A stretch of DNA of 64,000 nucleotides from Opitutia bacterium UBA4506 (GCA_002388665.1 DGMY01000077.1:144676-208675); one strand, 5' to 3'. Shown: positions 42,640 to 52,554, counted from the first letter of the stretch. Numbers and translations: made by a program. The notes: a model not told the origin generated them from the letters alone.

Positions 42640-43362
42640 CTATTGCTCCACGTCTTCCGGTTTGAGACCTCGCTCTACAAATTTTCGCATTTTGACGCTG
42701 CCGCCTTCTTTGGTGCCGGGTAACACGAAAACCGTGTTTCGACTCTGGTTGTCGAATCTCCAATTGGATCGATAGACCAGGCGCATCTCGCCGCCTTCGG
42801 CTTGGGCGACTTGGACTTTCACCATTTGGTTCCTGTCGTTTAGCCCTTCTTGGCTGACAATCAGTTCGCCGAGCGGGGGGATCGGGTAGACCTCGACGTC
42901 GTCTCCAAAGGCGAAGACTACTTGCAGGTCGGAGAAGTTGAAGATTCGGCAGCTATTGAGTGGGAATTCTTTTTGAGAGAAATTGTGGCTCTTGATCTTG
43001 AACCTGCCGTCGTCGTTGCGAGCAAAGATTAGAAGGCTGTGCTTCAATTGCGGGTCGAGTCGGGCAACTCCCACGGGTCGAGGCCGCTCTTCGGGTTCCA
43101 ATAGGAGTGATTCCCGGTCGGAATAGAAACGGATTACTGGATCGCCTTCGTAGGAGAAGGGGAGGCTAAACCCGCCGCTGTAAGCTTTAAGCTCCTCAAT
43201 CTCACCTCCATTCAAGTAGTAGAGACCCTTGACCGGTTCATTCCACGCGAGCGTCGTCAGTGATTGTCGAATCGTTGGAATCTCTCCTGTCTGTGCGTGG
43301 AGAGAGGCCGAGAGCAAAGCGGCGAGAACGAATAGGTGGCGAAACATCATACGATTATCCAA
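42640..43362 (-). CDS. Small exported protein next to the pseudopilin-like gene
   Basis: The 240-residue protein begins with a signal peptide (FRHLFVLAALLSASLHAQ). The mature part is beta-rich with several charged loops (YSDRESLLLEPEERP, DVEVYPIPPLGELIV, WRFDNQSRNTVFVLP). I recognise no family. It starts 4 bases after the stop of the large pseudopilin-like gene, so the two are co-transcribed and probably act in the same envelope process. ATG at 43350 or 43347 is an alternative start. It converges on the LacI gene. Confidence 0.72.
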   Translation of the reverse strand: MDNRMMFRHLFVLAALLSASLHAQTGEIPTIRQSLTTLAWNEPVKGLYYLNGGEIEELKAYSGGFSLPFSYEGDPVIRFYSDRESLLLEPEERPRPVGVARLDPQLKHSLLIFARNDDGRFKIKSHNFSQKEFPLNSCRIFNFSDLQVVFAFGDDVEVYPIPPLGELIVSQEGLNDRNQMVKVQVAQAEGGEMRLVYRSNWRFDNQSRNTVFVLPGTKEGGSVKMRKFVERGLKPEDVEQ

Positions 43363-43366
43363 AACT

Positions 43367-46300
43367 CTATAGATCTTCTCGGCTCAACCAGCGAAATCCG
43401 ACGATCTGATATTTTCGTCCGAACTTTTGGTTCAGGACATTTGAGAGATTCTCGTTCGTTGCGGCTAGCTCTTGCAATGATTCGGCAGTGAGACTGTTGC
43501 CGGTCCCGACCCGATCCGGTACACGCTGCAGAACGGCTTCGCACCACATCTCGCCGGTGCCGCTCTCACTGGAACCGGACGCGCCGTAAGAGCGAACGAC
43601 AAAGGTGTCCGAGCGTGGTGTTAGAATCGGTGCGAGGGTCTGCAGTAGATCGCCTTGGAGTACATACCCGTTGTAGCCGATCGCCTGGGTGTCATTGAGC
43701 GAGCTGGAAATGGCTTCGGAGTAGAGGGTTCCGGATAAGTTGACGGCGTCAGACGAAAGGTCCGAAGAAATGTTTTGATTTACCGTGCTGTCGAGCGCGG
43801 CTTGAAGTGCCCCGCGTCTTTGATTCTCCGGGTCTGCATCCTGAAGGCGGCGGTTTACAAAATCAGACATCGATAGAAATGGGCCTCGTTCCTTCACTTC
43901 CTCCACCATTGCCTCAGCCAGGGCATCGAGTTCTTCGTCGGAAAGTTTGCGATACCCATTGAAGAACCCATTCAAGGAATCTCTTCCGCTCGCGTTCGCG
44001 GTGTACCCCTCCTCAAATAGAGGGAGACTCGTTCGCGAAACATAGACGCCGTCTGGATCGGTGAGCGCCACTGCATCGGCATCGGTGCCCGATACGTCGA
44101 TCCGGAGAAATGGTTGGTCCATGCTGCTGAAGATGGCTTTCCATGCATCGACAGAGGTGGAATTTATATTGAAGGCTCCGTCGACCGCAAACCGGCTTCC
44201 CCATGCATCGAGCACCGAGGGTGATTCAAAGCTGAATAGGTCGGAACGGCTGGCTTCCGCGGGGGCAACGAACTGGTTTCTTGTATTGTAGGGCCTCTTT
44301 TCCTTCGAGAGGAGATCTTGAAACTCGGCATCTGTGAGATCGGGAGACACGGTAGAGAAGAAAAATTCGTCGAAGATTTTGTCGTTCACCATGTAGGCGG
44401 TGTCGAACAAATTTAACCCCCGTGCTCCGCCAAATGATCCTATCTTTATCGTATCGAGAGGAATTCGCTGGTTGGCATAAGAGTTTCCGACCAGGTAAGA
44501 GGGTTCAAAGCTATAGCGGCCGAGATTGGCGTGCTGCAGCTGGCCGAGGGACAGTAGCGGAGCCCGCGGAATATCAAAGAGGATCATATGGGATTGGCCC
44601 AGGCTACTATCGCTGATTGACGGGCCATTGATGCCGGTGTTTCGAGAGTAGTCACCGAGGGACGGTTCGGGGGCAGAACCCGCCGCCAGGTAGCCGTCTT
44701 GATCGTCTCCACCAGCTTGATACGCACCTTGTGCGAGCAGGGCTGTTCCGTCCCAACGCGGGGCTGCGTAGATTGCGCGGGGGTTGGCGTCGATCAGATT
44801 GCGTAGTCCGTTGTTCGGTTCGTTGGTCGATCGCAGGTGAAATAACCAGGTTCCGATGTCGATATAATTGAAATTCAGTCGTTCGCTCGGGATGAACGGA
44901 GGTATCGTGCCGTCGGGAAGTGTTCCAGGGTAGAGGTCCAGCTCCGAGTGTTTGTCCGCGTAGACCGGATCTTTCCAGAAACCACTGGAAGACTGTAGTC
45001 CGTAATTTGAGTTGTTTTTATTGATGTCCGAGGGGGTCTCGTGAGAGAGGCCCCAATACGCACCACTGAGCGAATCTCCCCGCGAGCCTCCGGCAAACCA
45101 ATCGTCGTTTCTTTCTTTGATCTTAACGCTGTGCACGGTGACTGGTTTATCCGCCACGTATTTGTCTTTGTACGAATCGGGAGAGTGTGGAAACGGCCAG
45201 TCAAAATAGAAGCCCTCTGAATCCTGCCACCCATAGTCCAGTTGGTTCTCCCTGAAATTTCCAGTAGCCTTGGCCTTGGCTGACATCAAACGAATCTCTC
45301 CCGGCATGAAGTCGAGATCTTCCGGAGCGAGGGCGGCCCACACTCCCTGGGTGTAGATATTGTTTCCTTCTCCCTTCATGTAGGCATTGGCGACGTTGAC
45401 CGTTTCGTTGAAGGTGGTGCCGTCTTCGAATTCTCCTGAAATCTCAAGTTCTGGAGCCGCTTCGAAACTAAATCGATATTGTGGGTAGAAATCGTTCTGA
45501 TCGATATCAGAGTAGGTCCGTTTGATCTTTATGTTGTACGGGTTCCAAAGTCCGAGGAGAGGCTGCAGGTAGAAGCGAAGTTTGTAGTGAGGCACTCCGT
45601 CTTCTATCACTTCAACTGCACCTACACGAATGTGCAATTGGAAGCGTTCGACTACCGGTGATACCGGGCTGTTTGTGTGCTGGGTATCGGGATTGTTGTC
45701 TTTCCAGAAGTTTTTGTAGGGGAGGGAATTGGGGACATGATTGGGGATACCTCCTTTGGGATAACGGGTAATGGGGCTCATTTCTCCGTCTGTCGCAATA
45801 CTGTCTATTTTATAGAGGTTGTAGTAGCTGTAGAGGCTTCCCCAGGTCGGTCCGACATCATTGAGTTTGTTAACCGCTTGAATTTCGGGAGTTAGGTAGA
45901 AGTCGGATGGGTGCTCTGGCTGATCATCAATGGGAAACTTTTTTACTCCTACGTGAAGCTTGTGGTTCTGTCGGTCATTGTCTTCATCGAAGCCGATATC
46001 GATTGGTTCGACGCCAAAATAGCTGCCAAAGATTTGATCGTCCTCAAACGCAATAGTAAGATCTTTCTTCAAGCCGCCTTTGCGCACGTCGGTCAGCAAT
46101 CCTCGCGAAAGTACCGTAAGGTCCTGTCGGTTTTTTACGAACTCGGATTCTTCCGCTGGAGACATGGTATCGAGAGCGGATCGGATCGATTCGTAGGTAT
46201 AGGCGTTTTCGAAGGAGGCAAGCTCGTCGTCGCTCAGGTCATCCCAGGGTGAGCCAATTTTATCGATGCCGGTTCTCTGTGCGATCGAAGACGAGAGCGA

Positions 46301-47023
46301 GATTACTTTCTCGTCCACGGTTCCAAAGGTGAAGGTTGGACCCACCCAGTCGTTGTTGCCAATCGTCCCGTCCCGAATCTCATCTTTGGTGTCGATCCGC
46401 GCTTTTACTCCTTCGTCCCCAGCCCACCATGCATAGGACCCCTCACCCGATGACAGAGGTACGTCGACTTTTGCGGCGACGACGGGCGGCTGGGAGGATG
46501 TACCATCGCCCGATACCAATGTAATCGAGTCTGCCGACGGAATCGTGAGCGTTGCAGGGTCGACACTCTGGGGATCCATGTCCGCTGGTATGGAAGCCAG
46601 CCATCCCATCGCCTCGCTGCGTGACTCATTGTCGTAGGCTTTGCGCAGAGTGTGGTCCTTGGCTGCGGCCGTGGGGTCTTCGTCTGCACTGTCCCACACT
46701 CCTGTCCAGAACCGGAATGGACTCGTCAGGGCTGTGTTCGTGATCTCAGCCCGTGCGGTCACCCGGGTGTCCGGGCCCGAGAGTCTTTGTACTTCCCCAA
46801 TGCCAACAACCAGCCCGAGCAGTGCATTCTCTTTGGCGATCTTCATGTCCCGCGCCGAGACGGATTCCTGGGTCTTTATTCGGAGTGTCAAATTGAGGAC
46901 AACCAGAATCAGCAACGTAAATGCCATGAGGACCAGCGCAATGATCAACGCAAATCCACTCGAGCTATTGGTGCCTCGGGCAGATCGTTTGGAAATTTGA
47001 GGTATATGCACTGGGTCCGGCAT
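43367..47023 (-). CDS. Very large pseudopilin-like protein (Verru_Chthon cassette protein A-like)
   Basis: The 1218-residue protein has a single long hydrophobic helix near the start, preceded by a short basic leader: SSGFALIIALVLMAFTLLIL. Just after it comes ARDMKIAKENALLGLVVGIG and RLSGPDTRVTARAE, the pattern of PilX/Verru_Chthon cassette protein A, where a pre-pilin-type helix carries a huge extracytoplasmic body. The body has no motif I recognise. Cassette partners B-D are not seen nearby. I start at ATG 47023 because the frame up to 47116 adds only a Thr/Pro-rich leader. Copy 4 of the recurrent element lies 209 bases upstream. Confidence 0.72.
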   Translation of the reverse strand: MPDPVHIPQISKRSARGTNSSSGFALIIALVLMAFTLLILVVLNLTLRIKTQESVSARDMKIAKENALLGLVVGIGEVQRLSGPDTRVTARAEITNTALTSPFRFWTGVWDSADEDPTAAAKDHTLRKAYDNESRSEAMGWLASIPADMDPQSVDPATLTIPSADSITLVSGDGTSSQPPVVAAKVDVPLSSGEGSYAWWAGDEGVKARIDTKDEIRDGTIGNNDWVGPTFTFGTVDEKVISLSSSIAQRTGIDKIGSPWDDLSDDELASFENAYTYESIRSALDTMSPAEESEFVKNRQDLTVLSRGLLTDVRKGGLKKDLTIAFEDDQIFGSYFGVEPIDIGFDEDNDRQNHKLHVGVKKFPIDDQPEHPSDFYLTPEIQAVNKLNDVGPTWGSLYSYYNLYKIDSIATDGEMSPITRYPKGGIPNHVPNSLPYKNFWKDNNPDTQHTNSPVSPVVERFQLHIRVGAVEVIEDGVPHYKLRFYLQPLLGLWNPYNIKIKRTYSDIDQNDFYPQYRFSFEAAPELEISGEFEDGTTFNETVNVANAYMKGEGNNIYTQGVWAALAPEDLDFMPGEIRLMSAKAKATGNFRENQLDYGWQDSEGFYFDWPFPHSPDSYKDKYVADKPVTVHSVKIKERNDDWFAGGSRGDSLSGAYWGLSHETPSDINKNNSNYGLQSSSGFWKDPVYADKHSELDLYPGTLPDGTIPPFIPSERLNFNYIDIGTWLFHLRSTNEPNNGLRNLIDANPRAIYAAPRWDGTALLAQGAYQAGGDDQDGYLAAGSAPEPSLGDYSRNTGINGPSISDSSLGQSHMILFDIPRAPLLSLGQLQHANLGRYSFEPSYLVGNSYANQRIPLDTIKIGSFGGARGLNLFDTAYMVNDKIFDEFFFSTVSPDLTDAEFQDLLSKEKRPYNTRNQFVAPAEASRSDLFSFESPSVLDAWGSRFAVDGAFNINSTSVDAWKAIFSSMDQPFLRIDVSGTDADAVALTDPDGVYVSRTSLPLFEEGYTANASGRDSLNGFFNGYRKLSDEELDALAEAMVEEVKERGPFLSMSDFVNRRLQDADPENQRRGALQAALDSTVNQNISSDLSSDAVNLSGTLYSEAISSSLNDTQAIGYNGYVLQGDLLQTLAPILTPRSDTFVVRSYGASGSSESGTGEMWCEAVLQRVPDRVGTGNSLTAESLQELAATNENLSNVLNQKFGRKYQIVGFRWLSREDL

Positions 47024-47651
47024 TGAGTACTGCGAACTGAATAGTGGTATTCGGTTTTTCGAACAGCTGAAGTGGGCGGTAGCTGGGGGTGTAGTGGGGT
47101 GGGTGGTAGAGATCAAGAATGGAGAATTTTAATCCTCATCCTGAAGGGGACAATTGGAGCCGTCGTGGCAGGGGTACGAAGATGTGGTTGGGAGAGGGTT
47201 TGGGCAGATGTCTAAACCCTTTTTCTGTGAAAGTTACGGAACAATTGCATTTATTAACCGAAACATCAAAGAAAAAATTGAGGATTTGCTCGATTTAGAA
47301 ATGTGAGAATTCCGGGAGGCGAAGAGAGTGACGGGCGTTGAACCGTTGCGGATTCAGAGGATGGAGCGGGGTGGTTTGCAGGGATGTCCTGAGGGCGGTT
47401 CGGCCGTGCGATTCGGGCCCGGGTTTATGCAGGGAGAGAATGGGCGGAGTGACTTTGCGTGCCGCCGGGAAAGTGGTTGGATGCGAGCGCAATTCTCGTC
47501 CTCTGTGCATCCAGTTACCCGGCACCAGGGTAGAAGCGGTCGAGCTGAACTGAATGAAAAATCGACTTCCTAAACAGTTCGCCTACCCCGATCTGCCAGA
47601 GGTTGCGAGTCCCCTAGCTAGACGCAGAGATACTGGTAGGAGCGATCCGGG
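47024..47651. other. Intergenic region between regulator and pseudopilin-like gene
   Basis: About 630 bases without a supported gene. It contains the promoter side of the pseudopilin-like gene with copy 4 of the recurrent element (47230-47243) and an AT-rich tract at 47241-47300. The rest, downstream of the leftward response regulator, shows no hairpin with a T run and no coding frame. Confidence 0.5.
47230..47243 (-). promoter_or_regulatory. Recurrent element, copy 4
   Basis: The minus strand reads TGTTCCGTAACTTT. CCGTAACTTTCA is shared with copy 1, apart from C for T before the central CG. It points towards the pseudopilin-like gene, 209 bases away. Confidence 0.5.
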
Positions 47652-48080
47652 TTAGGCCTTCAACGAGTTGAAAAACTCGGTGTATTTCTCGATTTCGAAG
47701 TACTTTGTTTGAAAGCCATTGGCGCCCAATTCTATGGCTCTCTCCATGTCGGCAGGGTCGTCGGAATTGGTGAACATAATGATGACGGGAATGTGGGAGA
47801 ACTCATTTTGCTTTCTTATATTTTGAACGGTTTCGAATCCGTTCATAACCGGCATATTGATATCCAGAAGCACGATTGCCGGGGTTTCTGCTTCTCCCGT
47901 TTTGACTAGCTCGAGATACTCCAGGAATTCAGCTCCACCAGAAAAGGTAATAAAAGGGTTGGGAAGCTCCGAACGTTCGTAAACACGACGGGCTATCGTT
48001 ACGTCGATCGGGTTGTCATCCACCATGACGACTGGGCCAGAGCTATTGAGGCATTTGAAAGTCACTTGCTGATTGTCCAT
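47652..48080 (-). CDS. Single-domain response regulator
   Basis: The 142-residue protein is a receiver domain only. Acidic residues lie in VVMVDDNPIDV, the phospho-acceptor aspartate is in IVLLDINMPVMNGFE, and the later switch region reads VIIMFTNSDDPADMERA. The conserved lysine is in GFQTKYFEIE, with Tyr in place of the usual Pro. It has no output domain, so it passes phosphate on or acts by protein contact, as Rcp1/CheY-type proteins do. Its start overlaps the end of the kinase gene by 38 bases. Confidence 0.85.
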   Translation of the reverse strand: MDNQQVTFKCLNSSGPVVMVDDNPIDVTIARRVYERSELPNPFITFSGGAEFLEYLELVKTGEAETPAIVLLDINMPVMNGFETVQNIRKQNEFSHIPVIIMFTNSDDPADMERAIELGANGFQTKYFEIEKYTEFFNSLKA

Positions 48081-49962
48081 ATTGATTTGATTCTAGAGTA
48101 AAATATACGGTAACGCTTTTTCCATCCGATTCAGTCCAGATCCTGCCTGAATGCCGCTCGACAATCCGTTTGCAGATTGTGAGTCCCGTTCCGGAACCCG
48201 ATCCATTTTTATCGAGACGGGTGAATAGATTGAAGACGGTGTCCCTGTGCTCCCGGGGAATGGATGATCCGGTGTTTTGAACCGAATAAATGGATTCATT
48301 GTTCTGGCGATGAAAGCTAAGTTGCAGTTTGAAAGGGGCTTCGTGAACATGGCGGAAAGCGTTCTCGATAAGGTTGCGATAGAGAACGTAGATCAGGTTC
48401 TTATAAGAATCGTGGGGAGGAATCGGATCAATGTGAACCGAAATATTCCGGCGCTTGATTTCATCTGAAAAGTCCTCGAGCACTTCGGTTGCAACGGCTT
48501 CCATATCAGTTGGTTCACGAAGAAGTATCTGGTCGCCGATTCGGGAAAAAGTACGAAAATCATGGATCTGCTGCATCGCACGGGTGCATTCGCTTTCTAC
48601 CGAATCGAGTAGGGCGACCCTGTCTTCGTCGTCCTTGTCCGAAGAGGTCATTTTGAGTAGATTGACCAGTCCCGCAATTCGGCGGATCGGTTCTCTCAGT
48701 TCATGGGACGATATGTGAGAGAAGTGTTCAAGGTCTTCGGTGGCTCTCAGTAGTTTACTGTTAGTCGCTTGCAGTTCTGCTTCATGCGTCGAGATTGCAA
48801 TGTTCATATTCTCATAGGCACGGGCCAGGTCTCCGATCTCATCGTCCCGATCTGTGGGCAGATCAGGAAGATCATTTCCCGATGACAGAGAGGTAGACGC
48901 GAGTGCGATCGCATCCAGGGGGCGGGTCAGTCTACTCGAGAGTAGATACGCGCCGACTGATCCCAGTAGAACGAGAAATATGATCAGCGTAATAATCCAG
49001 GCATTTACTGACGCCGATAGCTTCGCGATGTCATCATATTTGGCTGAGATGCCGAACACTAGGAATCGATCGTCCGTAAAGGGTTGAAATTTCTGAAAAT
49101 GAATGAGGTCGCTGGAGTAGGAGATCCCGGCGCTCATTCGGGCCGTTATTTGTTCTCTTTCAGAATCATAAAATGATTCGAGTTGTGGAAACTCGTTCTG
49201 AATCCGGTCGTCGTCTCCCCGATCAAATGCGAATGTTTTGTCCTCGTTGGGATGGGCGAGAAAATAGCCCTCAGAATTTGTCAGAAAGTACACGTACCGG
49301 TCACTGCTTCGCTCGAGTAGGGTGCTGATGAACGAGTCGAAATCGATATTGATCACGACTATCCCGAAATAGTTCCCTGCAGAGTCGAATACGGGAAGGG
49401 ATACCCGCAGCGTCGGCTGTGGCGGAGATTCGATTTCGTTGAACTCCCGGTTGAGGTTGATCTTCGAAAAGTAGGGTGCCGCGTTTGCATCTTCCGGAGT
49501 GTTCTGAAAGTAGGAATGATGTCCTTTCTCTTGGAGCATTGTGGGTTCGGCTGCGACGATCTCGCCTCCGTCACGGTGTACCCGCGCGAGTTCCCGCCCC
49601 CGGTCGCTCTGTCCAATCAGGCGAATTTGTGTGTAATTGGGCTTTGATTGGAGAATCGACTCAAAAATCGTGACGAGTCCCGTCGCGACTTCTTGTGACT
49701 GGAGTGGATCGGTCCCGGATTCGGCGAGATCCCCGATCATTTTGATTAGGGGTAGGTCCGCGATGAATTGAATGTCGTTGGAGGCCTCGACGATCGCCAG
49801 TTCGATCCGTGAGATTTCCGTGTCTACTTGTTTTCTGAGGAATTCGGATTGGAGAGTTCGAATAATCGAGGTGTGCCCCCAGTAGGTAATGGCGGCCGTG
49901 GCACCTGCCGAAATCACCACCAGCGATAGGGCAAGAATGCGCATTTTGGGGGAAATTTTCAT
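48043..49962 (-). CDS. Membrane sensor histidine kinase with Cache-type domain
   Basis: The 639-residue kinase has a first membrane helix (about residues 8-28), an extracytoplasmic region of about 290 residues resembling a double Cache sensor (VSLPVFDSAGNYFGIVVINI), a second helix near 325-350, a HAMP-like segment (SSRLTRPLDAIA), a DHp domain with the phospho-histidine in FSHISSHELREPIRRIAGL, and an HATPase domain. In the latter the N box is YRNLIENAFRHVHEAP, but the G1 box reads VQNTGSSIP, with Asn for the usual Asp. GSGTGLTICKRIVE is the G2 region. Its partner is the overlapping receiver gene. Confidence 0.87.
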   Translation of the reverse strand: MKISPKMRILALSLVVISAGATAAITYWGHTSIIRTLQSEFLRKQVDTEISRIELAIVEASNDIQFIADLPLIKMIGDLAESGTDPLQSQEVATGLVTIFESILQSKPNYTQIRLIGQSDRGRELARVHRDGGEIVAAEPTMLQEKGHHSYFQNTPEDANAAPYFSKINLNREFNEIESPPQPTLRVSLPVFDSAGNYFGIVVINIDFDSFISTLLERSSDRYVYFLTNSEGYFLAHPNEDKTFAFDRGDDDRIQNEFPQLESFYDSEREQITARMSAGISYSSDLIHFQKFQPFTDDRFLVFGISAKYDDIAKLSASVNAWIITLIIFLVLLGSVGAYLLSSRLTRPLDAIALASTSLSSGNDLPDLPTDRDDEIGDLARAYENMNIAISTHEAELQATNSKLLRATEDLEHFSHISSHELREPIRRIAGLVNLLKMTSSDKDDEDRVALLDSVESECTRAMQQIHDFRTFSRIGDQILLREPTDMEAVATEVLEDFSDEIKRRNISVHIDPIPPHDSYKNLIYVLYRNLIENAFRHVHEAPFKLQLSFHRQNNESIYSVQNTGSSIPREHRDTVFNLFTRLDKNGSGSGTGLTICKRIVERHSGRIWTESDGKSVTVYFTLESNQYGQSASDFQMPQ

Positions 49963-50293
49963 AGCTTCAACAGATGGTGGGCAGGGGACGAACGGTCGCG
50001 GGGGGAGACTGCGAGATGGAGAAGATCGGTAAGGTTGTACCGTTGCGAGTCTTCTTGTGAAATGCGATTCAAAGTTGGGTATCTAAAGATCGTCTAGTAT
50101 TCCAAGGGAAGTGGAATATTAGGATACCTATCAAATTGTGATAAACGGAGCAGTTCAAGAGCCTTCTTCCTTCTTCCGAGCCTAGTCCAGCCGTAAGATT
50201 GGGTTGAGTCGTCGGAGAGATACAGGTTCTTTTCCGCGGGACAACGAAGCGAATTGAATTGTCTAAGTTCTGCTAGGAAAATATCAGATTGAT
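49963..50293. other. Divergent intergenic region between two kinase genes
   Basis: It separates the leftward Cache-type kinase from the rightward kinase/regulator group. It is AT-rich from 50085 to 50293. The only structure I noted is the inverted repeat at 50129-50143. Confidence 0.5.
50129..50143. promoter_or_regulatory. Short inverted repeat, possible operator
   Basis: TATCA and TGATA are perfect five-base arms with AATTG between them. It lies 165 bases before the rightward kinase start in the shared promoter region. Confidence 0.25.
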
Positions 50294-52510
50294 GTGGTTT
50301 TCATTTCGACCCCGAAAATGGACGTGAGAAAGGTCCAAAATTGGTCCGCTTGGGCACTTTGCTTAATAGGATTCTCCACCTCGATTGTCTGGCTGTTTTT
50401 TTCTGACTCGGATTCGTGGCTCCAGGCTATCTTGCCTTCTCACCCCAGCTTCTCGATTGCTTTGCTTCTTTACGGGCTCGTTTGTCTCAGAGCCTTGGAG
50501 GATAGAGCTCGAATCGAGCGGTGGGTGACGATGGCTGGACTCATTGGATTGGGGGTGTTTTTCGGACTGCTTTTCTTAAATGTGCGCCTTGGATTCGGGG
50601 AGTGGGATACTCTTTTCCCAGAGTCATTGCTGTATTTTAGCCCCAGTCGATACAGTATTGATCTTTTCCTGATATTTACGGTGTTTTTGATCGGGTACCG
50701 TTTCGCGAGGAGCCTTTGGTTTACTCATATGATTGGAAGCGTTTGCCTGGTTGTATTATTGGCTCTCACTTTTTCGTCCGTTCCTACTGAGTTCGTGGGC
50801 CTTTCAAGTTCGTCTGGAATACTGGGTGTACCGGATATCAAGGTGTCCGATCAGGTGTACTTTTTGGTCGTTTGCTTCAATGCCTGTCTTCTTCTTCGGT
50901 TCGCATACTCCCGGCTTCCGCCAATATCCCCCTATAAAGTGGCCTTCCTGGCATCTTTCGGATTGGCGCTTATTTTGTACGTTATTATCTCTTCAAATGC
51001 CGCACTCGATAAGAAGCTGATTGATAAGGATTATCGGCTGATTCTCTCCGACATGAAAAGAGAGATTCGGGAGCAACTCAAGAACACTGCCCGTGCAGTA
51101 CGTGTTGTGAAGCGCCGGTTGGAAGCGTCGGAGCGGCGGGGAACAACGATTGAGATCGACAGCTCGGATCGTCTGGAACAACTGCCGAGAACAAAGGGGC
51201 TGTTTGTTTATTCCGCTTCCAGTGGTCTATCTGATCTCTCCGGTGATCGGGCAGCTGCTGCCAGGCTATCTGCGAAATTTCCCGATCTGGGAAGTCAGAT
51301 CGAAGCGGTTGAGCCTCTAAACGATACCCGGATGATTATATCGAAAACTGGAGATCCGCTGACTGGTTTGCTTCTGTATCCGATGAATTCTTTTGAGGGA
51401 ATGCCGCGCACTTTTCTCGCTGAGTTTCACTTTGATAGCTACTTGCAGACGCTCGCGTTCTCCAGGGTGCAAAATGAGCGCATGCTGATCACGATCAATG
51501 GGCAAAGAATTAGAGAGGATTTTGAACTGCCTGAGGATCAGTTCAGCGACTGGGGGAACGAGTTGAGTTTCGATTGCCTTGGGCTGCAATTCACTTTGCA
51601 GATTATTCCGGATCCAGAAATCTTTATTCAGCTGCAGGAAGCGAAAAGGCGGATTCTGTGGATCGCCGGAGTGTTTGCGGTCGCTCTGACCTGGTGGGTG
51701 TTCTTACAGAAGGCAAAAGGCCGTGATATGATGCTCAAGACCCTTGAATTGAACGCTCTGCTCGAGGAGGAGGTTCAGCGCCGAATTGATTTTGAATCCG
51801 GCCTGAAGCAAGCGAATCTGGAGCTTGAAAGGAGTAATCGTGACCTGCAGGAGTTTGCTCAGGTGGCTTCCCATGACTTGCAAGAGCCTCTCCGGATTAC
51901 TCGGGCCTTTGCCGAGAGAATAGATACAGGGTACCGGGATGCTTTGGATGCCAAAGGGCAGGACTATTTGAATCGAATGTGTCGTGCAGTTGACCGGATG
52001 AGCGTTTTGATTGGCGAACTCCTTAATTATGCGAGAGTTCATACAAAGGCTAGTCCCATGTGCCGGGTGACTCTCTCTGTAGTGATTGCCGAGGTACAGG
52101 ATCTCTTTGCCGATCAATTGGAGGCCTTGGGCGGCGAGATCATCATCGAGGACAATATGCCCGATGTGGAAGCCGATGAGAGCCAACTACGGCAGTTGTT
52201 TCAGAACCTGTTGGGGAATGCGATTAAGTTTTCTCGCGAAGGCGTGCCTCCTCGGATACGCATTCATACAGAGGTTAAGGACGGGAAACTTTGGATCTCC
52301 GTCTCTGATAATGGGATCGGCATTGAACAGGAATATGTAGATAAGATTTTCAAGGTATTCCAGAGATTGAATACCCGTACGAATTATCCCGGTACCGGAA
52401 TTGGTCTGGCCATTTGCAAGCGAATTGTGGAAAGGCATGGGGGAGAATTTGTTGTCCGATCAACGGTAGGAGAAGGCTCTACTTTTTCGTTTTGCCTTTC
52501 ATTTTACTGA
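50294..52510 (+). CDS. Membrane sensor histidine kinase
   Basis: The 738-residue kinase has about seven amino-terminal membrane helices, then an extracytoplasmic domain of roughly 200 residues (250-450) that may be CHASE-like, one more helix (ILWIAGVFAVALTWWVFL), a coiled coil, a DHp domain with the phospho-histidine in FAQVASHDLQEPLRITRAF, and an HATPase domain (LFQNLLGNAIKFSREG, SVSDNGIGIEQEYVDK, TGIGLAICKRIVERHGG). The DHp/HATPase pair is of the phytochrome-kinase type that works with Rcp1-like regulators, and such a gene follows. The start is uncertain: GTG 50294, or ATG 50318 eight codons later. Confidence 0.86.
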   Translation: MVFISTPKMDVRKVQNWSAWALCLIGFSTSIVWLFFSDSDSWLQAILPSHPSFSIALLLYGLVCLRALEDRARIERWVTMAGLIGLGVFFGLLFLNVRLGFGEWDTLFPESLLYFSPSRYSIDLFLIFTVFLIGYRFARSLWFTHMIGSVCLVVLLALTFSSVPTEFVGLSSSSGILGVPDIKVSDQVYFLVVCFNACLLLRFAYSRLPPISPYKVAFLASFGLALILYVIISSNAALDKKLIDKDYRLILSDMKREIREQLKNTARAVRVVKRRLEASERRGTTIEIDSSDRLEQLPRTKGLFVYSASSGLSDLSGDRAAAARLSAKFPDLGSQIEAVEPLNDTRMIISKTGDPLTGLLLYPMNSFEGMPRTFLAEFHFDSYLQTLAFSRVQNERMLITINGQRIREDFELPEDQFSDWGNELSFDCLGLQFTLQIIPDPEIFIQLQEAKRRILWIAGVFAVALTWWVFLQKAKGRDMMLKTLELNALLEEEVQRRIDFESGLKQANLELERSNRDLQEFAQVASHDLQEPLRITRAFAERIDTGYRDALDAKGQDYLNRMCRAVDRMSVLIGELLNYARVHTKASPMCRVTLSVVIAEVQDLFADQLEALGGEIIIEDNMPDVEADESQLRQLFQNLLGNAIKFSREGVPPRIRIHTEVKDGKLWISVSDNGIGIEQEYVDKIFKVFQRLNTRTNYPGTGIGLAICKRIVERHGGEFVVRSTVGEGSTFSFCLSFY

Positions 52511-52554
52511 AATTTTATTGCTCTTTATTTGTTCCAAGTCATAGAGTCTTTGCT

